In this document: one piece after another, positions 14,258 to 21,783 of the stretch
Layout of the letters: each line of letters begins with the position of its first letter
How positions within the stretch are numbered: the first letter of the stretch is position 1
The notes under the pieces: generated by a model
Seen by the model: the letters and a program-made list of their open reading frames with translations, nothing else
Told to the model about the DNA's origin: nothing
Database searches by the model: none
Made by a program: the position numbers and the translations under genes
Source of the DNA: Clostridiales bacterium UBA1763
GTDB taxonomy: Bacteria > Bacillota > Clostridia > Oscillospirales > Oscillospiraceae
Reading direction: 5' to 3'
Assembly: GCA_002314685.1 (NCBI GenBank)
Contig: DCHB01000027.1
Span: forward strand, 1 to 21,783
Length of the DNA stretch: 21,783 nt

Positions 14258-15883
14258 TCAGTACATTCCCATGTCGCCTGCGGGTGCGGCAACGGGTACA
14301 TTCTTTTCGGGGATATCGGTTACGAGGCTTTCGGTGGTCAGCACCATGGATGCGACGGATGCCGCATTTTCAAGCGCGCTGCGGCAGACCTTAGTCGGGT
14401 CTATTATGCCCATCTTGAGCATATTGCCGTAAACATCCTTTGCCGCGTCATAGCCGAAGCTTGCTTCCTCGCTGTTGTATATCTTGTCGAGGATTACAGC
14501 ACCCTCAAGACCTGCGTTTGCGGCAATCTGCATTATGGGTGCCTTGAGTGCCTTTGCTATCATAGCCGCGCCCGTCTTTTCGTCACCGTCAAGCTCTGCA
14601 ACGAGCTTATCCGCCGCCTTGGATGCGGCAACATAAGCCGTGCCGCCGCCTGCGACTATGCCTTCCTCGACTGCCGCACGGGTCGCATTGAGTGCATCCT
14701 CGATGCGAAGCTTCTTTTCCTTCATTTCGGTCTCGGTTGCGGCACCGACCTTGATGACTGCAACGCCGCCTGCGAGCTTTGCAAGACGCTCCTGAAGCTT
14801 TTCCTTATCGTACTCGGAGGTAGTTGTTTCAATCTGAGAGGAAATCTGACCGATGCGTGCCTTGATGTCCTCTGCGGCACCTGCGCCGTCAACGATAACG
14901 GTGTTTTCCTTTGTGACCTTGACCTGGCGTGCCTGACCGAGCATTGCGATGTCGGCATCCTTAAGCTCCATGCCGAGGTCTGCGGAGATGACCTGTGCGC
15001 CCGTGAGAATTGCTATATCCTGAAGCATCTCCTTGCGTCTGTCGCCGAAGCCGGGAGCCTTGACGCATACACAGGTGAAGGTGCCGCGGAGCTTGTTGAG
15101 AATAATGGTTGCAAGAGCCTCGCCCTCAACGTCCTCTGCTATGATAAGGAGCTTTCTGCCTGCCTTGACTATCTGCTCAAGCAGGGGGAGGATTTCCTGA
15201 ATGTTTGTGACCTTCTTATCGGAAATGAGGATGAGAGCGTCGTCAAGGACAGCCTCCATCTTCTCTGTATCGGTTGCCATGTAGGGGGACAGATAGCCGC
15301 GGTCAAACTGCATACCCTCAACGACCTCGCTGTAGGTATCTGCGGTCTTGGATTCCTCAATGGTGATAACGCCGTTCTGAGAAACCTTCTCCATTGCCTC
15401 TGCAATGAGGGTGCCGATGACCTCGTCGCCCGAGGAAATTGCACCGACGCGGGCAATATCGCCCGAGCCCGATACGGGCTGAGAGTTTGCGCGGATTGCC
15501 TCGACAGCCGCCTCGGTTGCCTTGTTGATGCCGCGCTTCATGGTCATTGGATTTGCGCCTGCCGCGAGGTTTTTAAGTCCCTCGTTGATCATTGCCTGAG
15601 CAAGCACGGTTGCACTTGTGGTGCCGTCGCCCGCTACATCGTTGGTCTTGGTGGAGACCTCTTTAATAAGCTGTGCACCCATGTTTTCAAACGGGTCCTC
15701 AAGCTCGATTTCCTTTGCGATTGTAACACCGTCGTTGGTGATAAGCGGTGCGCCGAACTTCTTGTCAAGGACAACATTGCGTCCCTTGGGTCCGAGGGTT
15801 ATTTTAACTGTATCTGCCAGCTGATTTACGCCGCGCTCTATTGCCTTGCGTGCATCTTCGCCGAAAATAATCTGCTTTGCCAT
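14258..15883 (-). CDS. groEL: Chaperonin GroEL (Hsp60)
   Basis: The 541-residue chaperonin subunit forms the ATP-driven double-ring folding chamber with GroES. The N terminus MAKQIIFGEDARKAIERGV, the ATP-site segments KITLGPKGRN and VAGDGTTSAT, and the equatorial/apical boundaries are canonical and full length. The C terminus ends PVAAPAGDMGMY and keeps only a vestige of the usual flexible Gly-Gly-Met tail. An AAAGGAG site precedes the ATG. It follows groES by 21 nt and both are under the CIRCE-controlled promoter. A bidirectional terminator follows. Confidence 0.98.
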   Translation of the reverse strand: MAKQIIFGEDARKAIERGVNQLADTVKITLGPKGRNVVLDKKFGAPLITNDGVTIAKEIELEDPFENMGAQLIKEVSTKTNDVAGDGTTSATVLAQAMINEGLKNLAAGANPMTMKRGINKATEAAVEAIRANSQPVSGSGDIARVGAISSGDEVIGTLIAEAMEKVSQNGVITIEESKTADTYSEVVEGMQFDRGYLSPYMATDTEKMEAVLDDALILISDKKVTNIQEILPLLEQIVKAGRKLLIIAEDVEGEALATIILNKLRGTFTCVCVKAPGFGDRRKEMLQDIAILTGAQVISADLGMELKDADIAMLGQARQVKVTKENTVIVDGAGAAEDIKARIGQISSQIETTTSEYDKEKLQERLAKLAGGVAVIKVGAATETEMKEKKLRIEDALNATRAAVEEGIVAGGGTAYVAASKAADKLVAELDGDEKTGAAMIAKALKAPIMQIAANAGLEGAVILDKIYNSEEASFGYDAAKDVYGNMLKMGIIDPTKVCRSALENAASVASMVLTTESLVTDIPEKNVPVAAPAGDMGMY

Positions 15884-15904
15884 AGTGTTTTCGCTCCTTT
15901 TTAA

Positions 15905-16189
15905 TTACTCAACTATTGCAAGAATGTCGCTCTGACGGACGATTGTGTAATCGGTATCATCAAGCTTTATCTTGCTTCCGCTGTACTTGCCTACAAGCAC
16001 CTTGTCGCCTACCGCGACCCCCATCTTGACCTCGTTGCCGTCAACGATGCCGCCGGGTCCGACCTCAACGACCTCATAAATCTCGGGCTTTTCCTGTGCG
16101 GATGCGGTCAGGAAAATGCCGCTTTGTGTTTTTTCCTCAGCCGCACGCTGAACGAGTACGACTCTGTCTGCCAAAGGCTTCAGCTTCAT
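15905..16189 (-). CDS. groES: Co-chaperonin GroES (Hsp10)
   Basis: The 94-residue co-chaperonin caps the GroEL ring as a heptamer. It shows KLKPLADRVVLV at the N terminus, a mobile-loop region AAEEKTQSGIFL, and the roof/core motifs EVVEVGPGG and VGDKVLVGKYSG. I chose the ATG at 16189 because GGAGG lies 8 nt upstream; the in-frame TTG at 16204 overlaps that site. It is the first gene of the groES-groEL operon, directly downstream of the CIRCE operator. Confidence 0.97.
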   Translation of the reverse strand: MKLKPLADRVVLVQRAAEEKTQSGIFLTASAQEKPEIYEVVEVGPGGIVDGNEVKMGVAVGDKVLVGKYSGSKIKLDDTDYTIVRQSDILAIVE

Positions 16190-16224
16190 ATATATTACCT
16201 CCAAAATTTTTTACAAAAAAACTT

Positions 16225-16267
16225 TAATCGAATTAGCACTCGTTCGCCTCGAGTGCTAATTCGATTA
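16225..16267 (-). promoter_or_regulatory. CIRCE operator (HrcA-binding site) within a longer inverted repeat
   Basis: The perfect consensus TTAGCACTC-N9-GAGTGCTAA spans 16233-16259. Here it is extended to perfect 18-bp arms (16225-16242 and 16250-16267) around a 7-nt centre. It lies immediately downstream of the -10 box, in the groES leader, where HrcA would block initiation. By family knowledge HrcA repression is relieved when GroEL is titrated by unfolded protein. hrcA itself is not in the window. Confidence 0.97.
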
Positions 16268-16269
16268 TT

Positions 16270-16297
16270 ATAATAGCACAGATTTCAAATTTTGCAA
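16270..16297 (-). promoter_or_regulatory. Sigma-A promoter of groES-groEL
   Basis: On the minus strand the -35 TTGCAA (16297-16292) and -10 TATTAT (16275-16270) have a 16-bp spacer. An overlapping TATAAT (16272-16267) would give a 19-bp spacer. The CIRCE repeat begins within a few bases of the -10 box. Confidence 0.72.
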
Positions 16298-16380
16298 TAG
16301 CAAAACGCGAAAACTTTTAGCAAAATTTATATTTTTTTCTGCACAAATTTTCAAAAACGCTCCGAAGTGTTGATTATGTA

Positions 16381-17496
16381 TCAAAAGTACATAAACAGGT
16401 CGCATTTTATCATGCCGTTATACAGCTTGCGTTTTTTGTCTGCGGTTTTGCCGAAGGTGCGTTCAAACTCGGTGTGCGACGACAGAAGATAGAGCTTCCA
16501 GTTTTCCGTTTTGCTCCACGCCTCGCCGAAGCCGCGGTATAACATCTCCGCCTCCTGCTTTTCCATAATGCGCTCGCCGTAGGGCGGGTTTGTGACTATT
16601 ATTCCGTTTTCGGTTTTGCGCTCAAATTTTGTTGCGTCGGCTTTTTCAAATCTAACTATATCCGCGACACCTGCGCGCTCGGCATTTTCTCTTGCGATTG
16701 TCAGCGCATTCGGGTCAATATCCGCGCCTATAATGCGGTAATCGCCGTTAAACTCCCTCGCGCGAGCCTGCTCACGGACTTCGTTCCACACGCTGTTATC
16801 GAGACTGCGCCACTCCATTGCAGAGAAGCTGCGGTTTAAGCCCGGTGCTCTGTTTTTGGCTATAAGTGCCGCCTCTATGGGAATTGTGCCGCTTCCGCAG
16901 AACGGGTCGCAGAAATCCTCTCTGCCGCGATAGCGCGACAGTGTTACCATTGCCGCCGCCATTGTCTCCTTCAGCGGTGCGGCATTGTGTGCAGGGCGGT
17001 AGCCGCGCTTATGAAGCCCCGCACCCGAGGTGTCTATACACAGAGACGCTACATCCTTCATAATGGAAAACTGTATCTGATAGGTCTCCGCGGTTTCGTC
17101 AAACCACTGTATGCCATAGACGCTTTTGAGTCTTTCGACAACTGCTTTTTTAATAATCTTCTGACAGTCGGACACGGAAAACAGCTTTGAATTCAAGCTG
17201 TAGCCCTTGACGGGGAAGGCGGCATCGCGAGGGATGAGCATTTCCCACGGCAGAGCCTTAGTTTTCTCAAACAGCTCGTCGAAGGTCCTTGCCTCAAATC
17301 TGCCGAGCTCGATTAAAACTCTCTCGCCTATACGCAGGTTGATGTTCGCCTTTGCGATTGCCTCGGCTCCGCCCGTAAAATATACTCTGCCGTTTTCACT
17401 TTTAACACCGTCAAGCTTCATTCTTTTCAGCTCATCGGCAATGGGTCCCTCAAGCCCGAGCAGGCAGGGTACACACAGGTCAAATTTTTCGTTCAT
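16381..17496 (-). CDS. THUMP-domain class I rRNA methyltransferase (RlmL/YpsC type)
   Basis: The 371-residue enzyme has an N-terminal ferredoxin-like/THUMP RNA-binding part (about 1-160). A Rossmann methyltransferase domain follows, with motif I DPFCGSG near 195 and the catalytic NPPYGER motif near 302, which marks N-methylation of a base. It matches the RlmL/YpsC (UPF0020) proteins that make N2-methylguanosine in 23S rRNA; length and architecture are normal for the single-domain version. I chose the ATG at 17496, with AAGGAG 8 nt upstream; the TTG at 17502 would be only 2 nt from that site. It has its own promoter, and no clear terminator separates it from groES-groEL. Confidence 0.92.
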   Translation of the reverse strand: MNEKFDLCVPCLLGLEGPIADELKRMKLDGVKSENGRVYFTGGAEAIAKANINLRIGERVLIELGRFEARTFDELFEKTKALPWEMLIPRDAAFPVKGYSLNSKLFSVSDCQKIIKKAVVERLKSVYGIQWFDETAETYQIQFSIMKDVASLCIDTSGAGLHKRGYRPAHNAAPLKETMAAAMVTLSRYRGREDFCDPFCGSGTIPIEAALIAKNRAPGLNRSFSAMEWRSLDNSVWNEVREQARAREFNGDYRIIGADIDPNALTIARENAERAGVADIVRFEKADATKFERKTENGIIVTNPPYGERIMEKQEAEMLYRGFGEAWSKTENWKLYLLSSHTEFERTFGKTADKKRKLYNGMIKCDLFMYF

Positions 17497-17517
17497 TTTC
17501 AAAACTCCTTTTATCAG

Positions 17518-17538
17518 CCTTTGGTTTTATTCCAAAGG
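17518..17538 (-). repeat. Small hairpin in the methyltransferase leader
   Basis: CCTTTGG (17518-17524) and CCAAAGG (17532-17538) form a perfect 7-bp stem with a 7-nt loop, close to the ribosome binding site of the methyltransferase gene. There is no U-run after it. It may affect translation or be incidental. Confidence 0.4.
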
Positions 17539-17549
17539 GTTATGCTAAG

Positions 17550-17578
17550 ATAATATATTATTGTGACACAAATGTAAA
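17550..17578 (-). promoter_or_regulatory. Sigma-A promoter of the rRNA methyltransferase gene
   Basis: On the minus strand the -35 TTTACA (17578-17573) and -10 TATTAT (17555-17550) have a 17-bp spacer, about 54 nt before the ATG. Confidence 0.72.
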
Positions 17579-17619
17579 CGGTAAATAGTTTAACATTTTA
17601 TTCACTTTTGCGCTTTTGC

Positions 17620-17648
17620 TTGATGTATAATTGAATTGCCTATATAAT
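17620..17648 (+). promoter_or_regulatory. Sigma-A promoter of the two-component/HtrA operon
   Basis: The -35 TTGATG (17620-17625) and perfect -10 TATAAT (17643-17648) have a 17-bp spacer. The AAGGGGG ribosome binding site and the ATG at 17680 follow. A second TATAAT at 17626-17631 has a poorer -35. No obvious direct repeat for autoregulation by the response regulator is visible nearby. Confidence 0.75.
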
Positions 17649-17679
17649 TGTATCAAATACTACCCAAGGGGGAAATAAT

Positions 17680-18366
17680 ATGAATAAAAAAGCCCTTGTT
17701 GTTGAAGACGACGCCAACATTGCAGAGCTGTTGATGCTCTATCTTGAAAAGGACGGCTTTGAGGTCTCTATCGCGCACGACGGCGGTAAAGGCATAATGC
17801 TGTTCAACGAGCTCAATCCCGACCTCGTACTGCTCGATGTCATGATGCCCGTCATGGACGGTATTCAGGTCTGTCGCGAAATCCGCAAGACCTCGTCCGT
17901 GCCCATTATCATGCTCACCGCTAAGGGCGAGACCTCCGACAAGGTCACGGGACTCGATTCGGGTGCCGACGACTATGTCACCAAGCCCTTTGAGGTCAAG
18001 GAGCTTCTTGCCCGCATCCATGCGGTTATGCGCCGCACAGAGGCAGAGGATGCTCCCAAGGAGAAAAAGCTCGTTTACGACAAGCTCGTTGTAAATCTCG
18101 ATTCCTACGAGCTTTTAGTCAACGGCGTTAAGGTTGACACTCCGCCTAAAGAAATGGAGCTTCTGTACCACCTCGCCGCATCACCCAACATCGTTTTCAC
18201 GAGAAATCAGCTTCTTGACGAGGTTTGGGGCTTTGACTATTTCGGCGATTCGAGAACTGTCGATGTCCACATCAAGCGTCTGCGCGAAAAGCTTGAGGGT
18301 GTCTCCACGCAGTGGTCCCTGCAGACTGTATGGGGCGTAGGCTATAAGTTTGAAGCTGCTCGCTAA
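17680..18366 (+). CDS. OmpR/PhoB-family response regulator
   Basis: The 228-residue transcription factor has an N-terminal receiver domain (about 1-118) with the acidic pair Asp10/Asp11, phosphoacceptor Asp53 in LLDVMMP, Thr80 and Lys102 in TKPF. A C-terminal winged-helix DNA-binding domain (about 130-226) follows, with the typical TPPKEMELLYHLA and DSRTVDVHIKRLREKL recognition region. All signalling residues are present. Its stop is followed with no gap by the kinase start, so it pairs with that sensor. A membrane HtrA-type protease lies in the same operon, suggesting a response to envelope or secretion stress; the stimulus is not readable from sequence. Confidence 0.95.
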   Translation: MNKKALVVEDDANIAELLMLYLEKDGFEVSIAHDGGKGIMLFNELNPDLVLLDVMMPVMDGIQVCREIRKTSSVPIIMLTAKGETSDKVTGLDSGADDYVTKPFEVKELLARIHAVMRRTEAEDAPKEKKLVYDKLVVNLDSYELLVNGVKVDTPPKEMELLYHLAASPNIVFTRNQLLDEVWGFDYFGDSRTVDVHIKRLREKLEGVSTQWSLQTVWGVGYKFEAAR

Positions 18367-19800
18367 ATGAAAAGTATTTATTTCAGAAACTTCCTTGCAA
18401 CCGCCGCATTGGTGCTGAGCTGTTTTCTGATAATAGGCTCTGCGTTTTTCTTCCTCGGAAGAAGATACCTGACCGAGAACACGCTCGACAGCATGAGCGC
18501 AAGCGCCGACGAGGTTGTGCGTGCCGCCTCCGCACTCAGCCGTGAGGAGTCACTCGCCTCGTGGAGTCTGCGCATGACTATAAGCCCTATTGCGAACAGC
18601 ACAAAATCGCACATTTTCATCTGCGATAACAGCGGCTTCGTGCTGTCCTGCTCGGATTTGGTGCCGTATTGCACGGAGCATTTGGGCAAGGTGCTCGACA
18701 GCTCGGTTATCACCACGCTCGAAAACGACGGGCAGATGAGCCGTATGAGCTCGCTCGGCGGTTTTTACAAGGATCAGCGGCTTGTTGTCGCAAAGCCTAT
18801 AATGTCGGACGATACGCATATAGGCTATGTTTTTGTATCCTCGGATAATGCCTCCGTGCTCAGTGCATGGCGTACCTTCCTGCTTGTTGTTCTCGCGGTT
18901 ACGCTTGCGGTTATGCTCATCGCCATGCTCATGTCGCTGTTTTTCTCGAAGAAAATGGCTGAGCCGCTTGACGAGCTTTCGCTTGCCGCGAGGAAATTTG
19001 CTCTCGGCGATTTCTCGGTGAGGGTAAACAACGACGGACACCGTGACGATGAGATAGGCACTCTGCTCGACTCGTTCAATCTCATGGCGGACACGCTCGA
19101 AAAATCCGACTCTAAGCGTCAACAGCTTATTGCGAACATCTCGCACGAGCTAAGAACGCCTATGACCACGATTGCGGGCTTTGCCGACGGTATAATTGAC
19201 GGCACTATTCCCCGTGAGCAGGAGGAAAAATATCTGCGCAAAATTGCCGACGAGACGAGACGACTGTCACGCCTCACGCGCAATATGCTCGACCTGTCGC
19301 AGGCGGAGAGCAAGGCGGTTGACGAGTCAAAGCGCGTTAAGTTTGACTTGTCCGAGCTCTTATTGCAGACGCTTCTGAGCTTTGAAAGCCGCGCAACCGC
19401 AAAAAATCTCGATGTTGACCCTCAGCTTCCCGAGGACCCGATGATTGTATTTGCCGAACGCGATTCAATCACGCAGGTGCTTTACAATCTCACCGACAAT
19501 GCGGTTAAGTTTGCCGCAGTCGGCAGCACAATAAAAATAAGGCTGTTTAAGCGCGGCGGCAAGGCCTATGTTTCCATTAAAAACGTAGGTGAGCCCATAC
19601 CCGAGGCAGACCTCCCGTATATCTTCGACCGCTTCCACAAGTCCGACCGTTCACGCAGTATGGACAAGGACGGCGTCGGTCTCGGTCTGTTCCTCGTTAA
19701 GAAAATCATCAACAGTCACGGCGAGGACATCGTTGTGACAAGCCGTGACGGAGTGACGGAATTTTTGTTCACACTGCCCATGGCTATGCCTGCTAAATAA
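18367..19800 (+). CDS. Membrane sensor histidine kinase
   Basis: The 477-residue kinase has TM1 (about 9-29), an extracellular sensor region of about 135 residues, TM2 (about 168-194) and HAMP (about 195-247). HisKA follows with NISHELRTP (phosphoacceptor His260), then a HATPase domain with the N box NLTDNAVKFA (375-384) and G box DGVGLGLFLVKKI (about 436). It starts directly after the regulator stop with no clear separate ribosome binding site, so translation is probably coupled. The extracellular part has features of a double-Cache/PAS-like fold (ICDNSGFVLSCSD, IGYVFVSSDNASVL), a common small-ligand or stress sensor. This is a suggestion from pattern only. It should phosphorylate the adjacent regulator. 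Confidence 0.94.
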   Translation: MKSIYFRNFLATAALVLSCFLIIGSAFFFLGRRYLTENTLDSMSASADEVVRAASALSREESLASWSLRMTISPIANSTKSHIFICDNSGFVLSCSDLVPYCTEHLGKVLDSSVITTLENDGQMSRMSSLGGFYKDQRLVVAKPIMSDDTHIGYVFVSSDNASVLSAWRTFLLVVLAVTLAVMLIAMLMSLFFSKKMAEPLDELSLAARKFALGDFSVRVNNDGHRDDEIGTLLDSFNLMADTLEKSDSKRQQLIANISHELRTPMTTIAGFADGIIDGTIPREQEEKYLRKIADETRRLSRLTRNMLDLSQAESKAVDESKRVKFDLSELLLQTLLSFESRATAKNLDVDPQLPEDPMIVFAERDSITQVLYNLTDNAVKFAAVGSTIKIRLFKRGGKAYVSIKNVGEPIPEADLPYIFDRFHKSDRSRSMDKDGVGLGLFLVKKIINSHGEDIVVTSRDGVTEFLFTLPMAMPAK

Positions 19801-19829
19801 CGGCGGCAGTTGACGGAAAGAAGGAAAAA

Positions 19830-21086
19830 ATGAGCTGGTACGACAGCAATTGGTATTCACCTAATTACGACGGCAATCAGAATAATTATCAGCCCGAGCC
19901 TCCGAAAAAGAGCAGGCTTCCCAAGGCACGGCGCAAAACACGCATAATCGCGCTCGTCGCTTGCGTGTGCATTATTGGCGCAGGCGCGGCGGCGGCATGG
20001 CATCAGGGCGGCGTGGACAGCTCCGACGGTGACAGCAGTCTGCCCAACAGCTGGAAGGCATATTTTGACGATTACTATTCCTCTGAATCCTCAGAATCAG
20101 ACGAGATAAATCTCCCTACCGTCAAGGAGAGGGGCAAGCTGATACTCAATTTCACCTCGTCCGATGAGGTTTTGGGCTTTGACGAGATTTTCGAAAAATG
20201 CTCGCCGAGCGTTGTCGGCATAAAGTGCTTCACCGACAAGGAGAAGGGCTCATACGGCTGGGGAAGCGGCATAATCGTGTCCTCCAATGGCTATATTCTC
20301 ACAAACACCCATGTAATAGACGGCGGTGAAAGCGCTACCGTACAGCTTTATGACGGCACGGTTTACGATGCCGAGCTTGTCGGCGCGGACGCACAGTCTG
20401 ACGTTGCGATTTTGAAGATTGACGCTTCGGGACTGACCGCGGCAAGCTTTGCTAATTCCGACACGGTTTGCACGGGCGACAGCGTTTGCGCAATCGGCAA
20501 TCCCCTCAGCCCCGATTACAGCCTTACAATAACAAGCGGCATTATCTCGGCGGCAAGCCGTGCGGTGAGCTACAACGGCTCGGAAATGACGCTTTTGCAG
20601 ACCGACACCTCGATAAACGAGGGCAACTCGGGCGGTCCGCTTATAAACGACCGCGGCGAGGTTATCGGCATTACGAATATGAAAATGGTCTCGAGCTATT
20701 CAACCGTTGAGGGTATAGGCTTTGCAATTCCCTCCAACACACTCAGGGCCATTGTAATCGACCTTATGAATCACGGTGCAGTTTACGGCAGGGCGGCTAT
20801 CGGCATAACGGTAGGCCCCGTGCCCGAGGATATCGCAAGCTACTACGAGATACCGACGGGACTGTATGTCGCCGAAGTCCGCAAAAACTCCGATGCCGAA
20901 AAGCAGGGCATCAAGAAGGGCGATATAATAACCGAGGTAAACGGTGAGGCGGTAACAAAGACCTCCGATGTTTCCGATGCAAAGGAATCACTCAGCGTCG
21001 GCGAAAGCATAAGCTTCACAATATGGCGCGACGGCAAGACCTTTGAGGTCAGCGTAAAGCTCGTTGACTCAATTGATTTAGATTAA
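19830..21086 (+). CDS. htrA: HtrA/DegP-type membrane-anchored serine protease (S1C) with PDZ domain
   Basis: The 418-residue protein has a cytoplasmic Tyr/Asn-rich and then basic N terminus (about 1-37) and one transmembrane helix (about 38-58). An acidic Ser/Glu linker follows, then a trypsin-like domain with the triad His161 (TNTHVIDGG), Asp191 (SDVAILKID) and Ser267 (NEGNSGGPL). A C-terminal PDZ domain (about 320-412) binds substrate tails. This is the standard Gram-positive HtrA layout, with the protease outside the membrane degrading misfolded exported proteins. AAGGA precedes the ATG. It follows the kinase by 29 nt without a visible promoter, so the two-component system probably controls it, as CssRS controls HtrA in Bacillus. 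That link is an inference from context. Confidence 0.95.
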   Translation: MSWYDSNWYSPNYDGNQNNYQPEPPKKSRLPKARRKTRIIALVACVCIIGAGAAAAWHQGGVDSSDGDSSLPNSWKAYFDDYYSSESSESDEINLPTVKERGKLILNFTSSDEVLGFDEIFEKCSPSVVGIKCFTDKEKGSYGWGSGIIVSSNGYILTNTHVIDGGESATVQLYDGTVYDAELVGADAQSDVAILKIDASGLTAASFANSDTVCTGDSVCAIGNPLSPDYSLTITSGIISAASRAVSYNGSEMTLLQTDTSINEGNSGGPLINDRGEVIGITNMKMVSSYSTVEGIGFAIPSNTLRAIVIDLMNHGAVYGRAAIGITVGPVPEDIASYYEIPTGLYVAEVRKNSDAEKQGIKKGDIITEVNGEAVTKTSDVSDAKESLSVGESISFTIWRDGKTFEVSVKLVDSIDLD

Positions 21087-21115
21087 AAAAGACGGTACTT
21101 TTGTACCGTCTTTTT
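21085..21115. terminator. Bidirectional intrinsic terminator
   Basis: A 13-bp stem (21086-21098 with 21103-21115) has a 4-nt loop and A/T tails on both sides. It overlaps the stop codon of htrA at its left edge and of prmA at its right edge. Confidence 0.93.
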
Positions 21116-21783
21116 ATCTGCACTCAAAGCAGTGCCATTCTTCCTCGTGAAGATGCTCTGTTATTATAAAGCCCGCATTTTTCAGTGCCGCCTCGACCTC
21201 GTCCTCTCTGCCGTCGATTATGCCCGATGTTATGAACACCGCGCCCTCTGCCATGAAGCCGCGCACAAGCGGGGCAAGTGGAATAATTACATCCGACACT
21301 ATGTTCGCAAGAACTATATCATAGCCCGTGCCGAGGCTTTTTCTCAGCGAGGCATCGCCTATTATATCGCCCGCGAGCACCTCAAGTCTGTCGCCGCCTA
21401 TGCCGTTTAGCGCGGCATTGTCCATAACGACATCGGGTGCCTTCGGGTCAATGTCACAGCCGACACAGCTCAAGCCGCCGAGCAGCAGTGCGCCTATGCC
21501 GAGGATGCCGCTTCCGCATCCGAGGTCGAGTGCCCTTTTGCCCTCAATGTTACAGCATTGCAGTCTCTCAAGGCACATACGGGTTGTAGCATGACTGCCC
21601 GTGCCGAACATAAGCCCCGGGTCAAGCCTCAGCGCGACTCTGCCGCTGTCCTCGCACTGCTCCCATTCGGGCACGACAATCAGTCTGTCGCCTATCTCAA
21701 GCGGCTTATAGTACTGCTTCCAGTTGTTTTCCCAATCTTCATCATTTACAAGAGCGGAATTGATTTCATAATTAGGATACATA
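21114..21783 (-). CDS. prmA: Ribosomal protein L11 methyltransferase, C-terminal part (5' end outside the window)
   Basis: The frame is open to the window edge and 222 residues are visible; the family is about 300 residues, so roughly the first 90 are missing and the internal Met near the edge is not the start. The PrmA hallmark DPGLMFGTGSHATTRMCL precedes the Rossmann motif I LDLGCGSGILGIG, then CDIDP and the post-motif ANIVSDVI. The linker segment NDEDWENNWKQYYKP is typical of the hinge before the catalytic domain. The enzyme trimethylates ribosomal protein L11 using SAM. Its end overlaps the bidirectional terminator shared with htrA. Confidence 0.94.
   Translation of the reverse strand, partial: MYPNYEINSALVNDEDWENNWKQYYKPLEIGDRLIVVPEWEQCEDSGRVALRLDPGLMFGTGSHATTRMCLERLQCCNIEGKRALDLGCGSGILGIGALLLGGLSCVGCDIDPKAPDVVMDNAALNGIGGDRLEVLAGDIIGDASLRKSLGTGYDIVLANIVSDVIIPLAPLVRGFMAEGAVFITSGIIDGREDEVEAALKNAGFIITEHLHEEEWHCFECR

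Noticed and set aside
17626..17631. The upstream TATAAT as the -10 box of the response regulator operon
   Set aside because: Its best -35 candidate (TTCACT) needs a 19-bp spacer, while TATAAT at 17643-17648 has TTGATG at exactly 17 bp.
18550..19146. A 198-codon minus-strand open frame opposite the sensor kinase
   Set aside because: Arg/His/Glu-rich antisense of kinase codons, with no start signals and no family motif.
1..21783. CRISPR arrays, tRNA or rRNA genes, insertion sequences, attachment sites or phage genes
   Set aside because: I looked for regularly spaced repeats, tRNA-like cloverleaf ends, transposase or integrase motifs and terminal repeats and saw none.

Overview
The window looks like a chromosomal piece of a low-to-mid GC monoderm bacterium of the Clostridia, most like the Oscillospirales/Ruminococcaceae group. 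The reasons are Gram-positive style lipoprotein signals, a CIRCE-controlled groES-groEL operon, a purine riboswitch in front of a BMP-type nucleoside ABC transporter, an SLH-anchored polysaccharide deacetylase, strong GGAGG ribosome binding sites and textbook sigma-A promoters with 17-bp spacers. No phage, insertion sequence, CRISPR array, tRNA or rRNA is visible. The taxonomic placement is an inference from gene style, not from a marker gene comparison.

Layout. 1-1134 (+): the end of an unknown gene, a predicted lipoprotein and a small four-helix EamA/SMR-like membrane protein, closed by a bidirectional terminator. 1149-1446 (-): a 78-residue zinc-ribbon protein with its own promoter. 1473-6779 (-): a four-gene nucleoside ABC importer (BMP lipoprotein, double ATPase, two permeases). 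A sigma-A promoter, a guanine-class riboswitch and an intrinsic terminator precede it, and two hairpins separate the binding-protein gene from the rest. 6837-7471 (-): xpt, xanthine phosphoribosyltransferase, just upstream of that riboswitch and reading the same way. The transporter and xpt together form a purine uptake and salvage block.

7570-9896 (+): a GPH-type sugar:cation symporter translationally coupled by ATGA to a PIG-L/LmbE metal-dependent deacetylase, suggesting uptake and deacetylation of an N-acetylated sugar or conjugate. 9894-11709 (-): a secreted NodB polysaccharide deacetylase with two chitobiase-C-like modules and three SLH repeats. 11719-14248 (+): a class-3-lipase-like alpha/beta hydrolase, then a sugar-phosphate-type nucleotidyltransferase with its own promoter. 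14258-16297 (-): groES-groEL under CIRCE. 16381-17578 (-): an RlmL/YpsC-type THUMP rRNA methyltransferase. 17620-21115 (+): an OmpR-type response regulator, its sensor kinase and an HtrA-type membrane-anchored protease, reading as one envelope-stress-like operon. 21114-21783 (-): the C-terminal part of ribosomal protein L11 methyltransferase PrmA, cut by the window end.

Most of the window is housekeeping or ordinary accessory content and I do not see a clearly undescribed system. The observations most worth checking are regulatory: the guanine riboswitch with a readable antiterminator/terminator switch between xpt and the transporter, the CIRCE element inside a perfect 18-bp-arm inverted repeat, back-to-back divergent promoters between the surface deacetylase and the lipase-like gene, and the coupled GPH symporter/PIG-L deacetylase pair.
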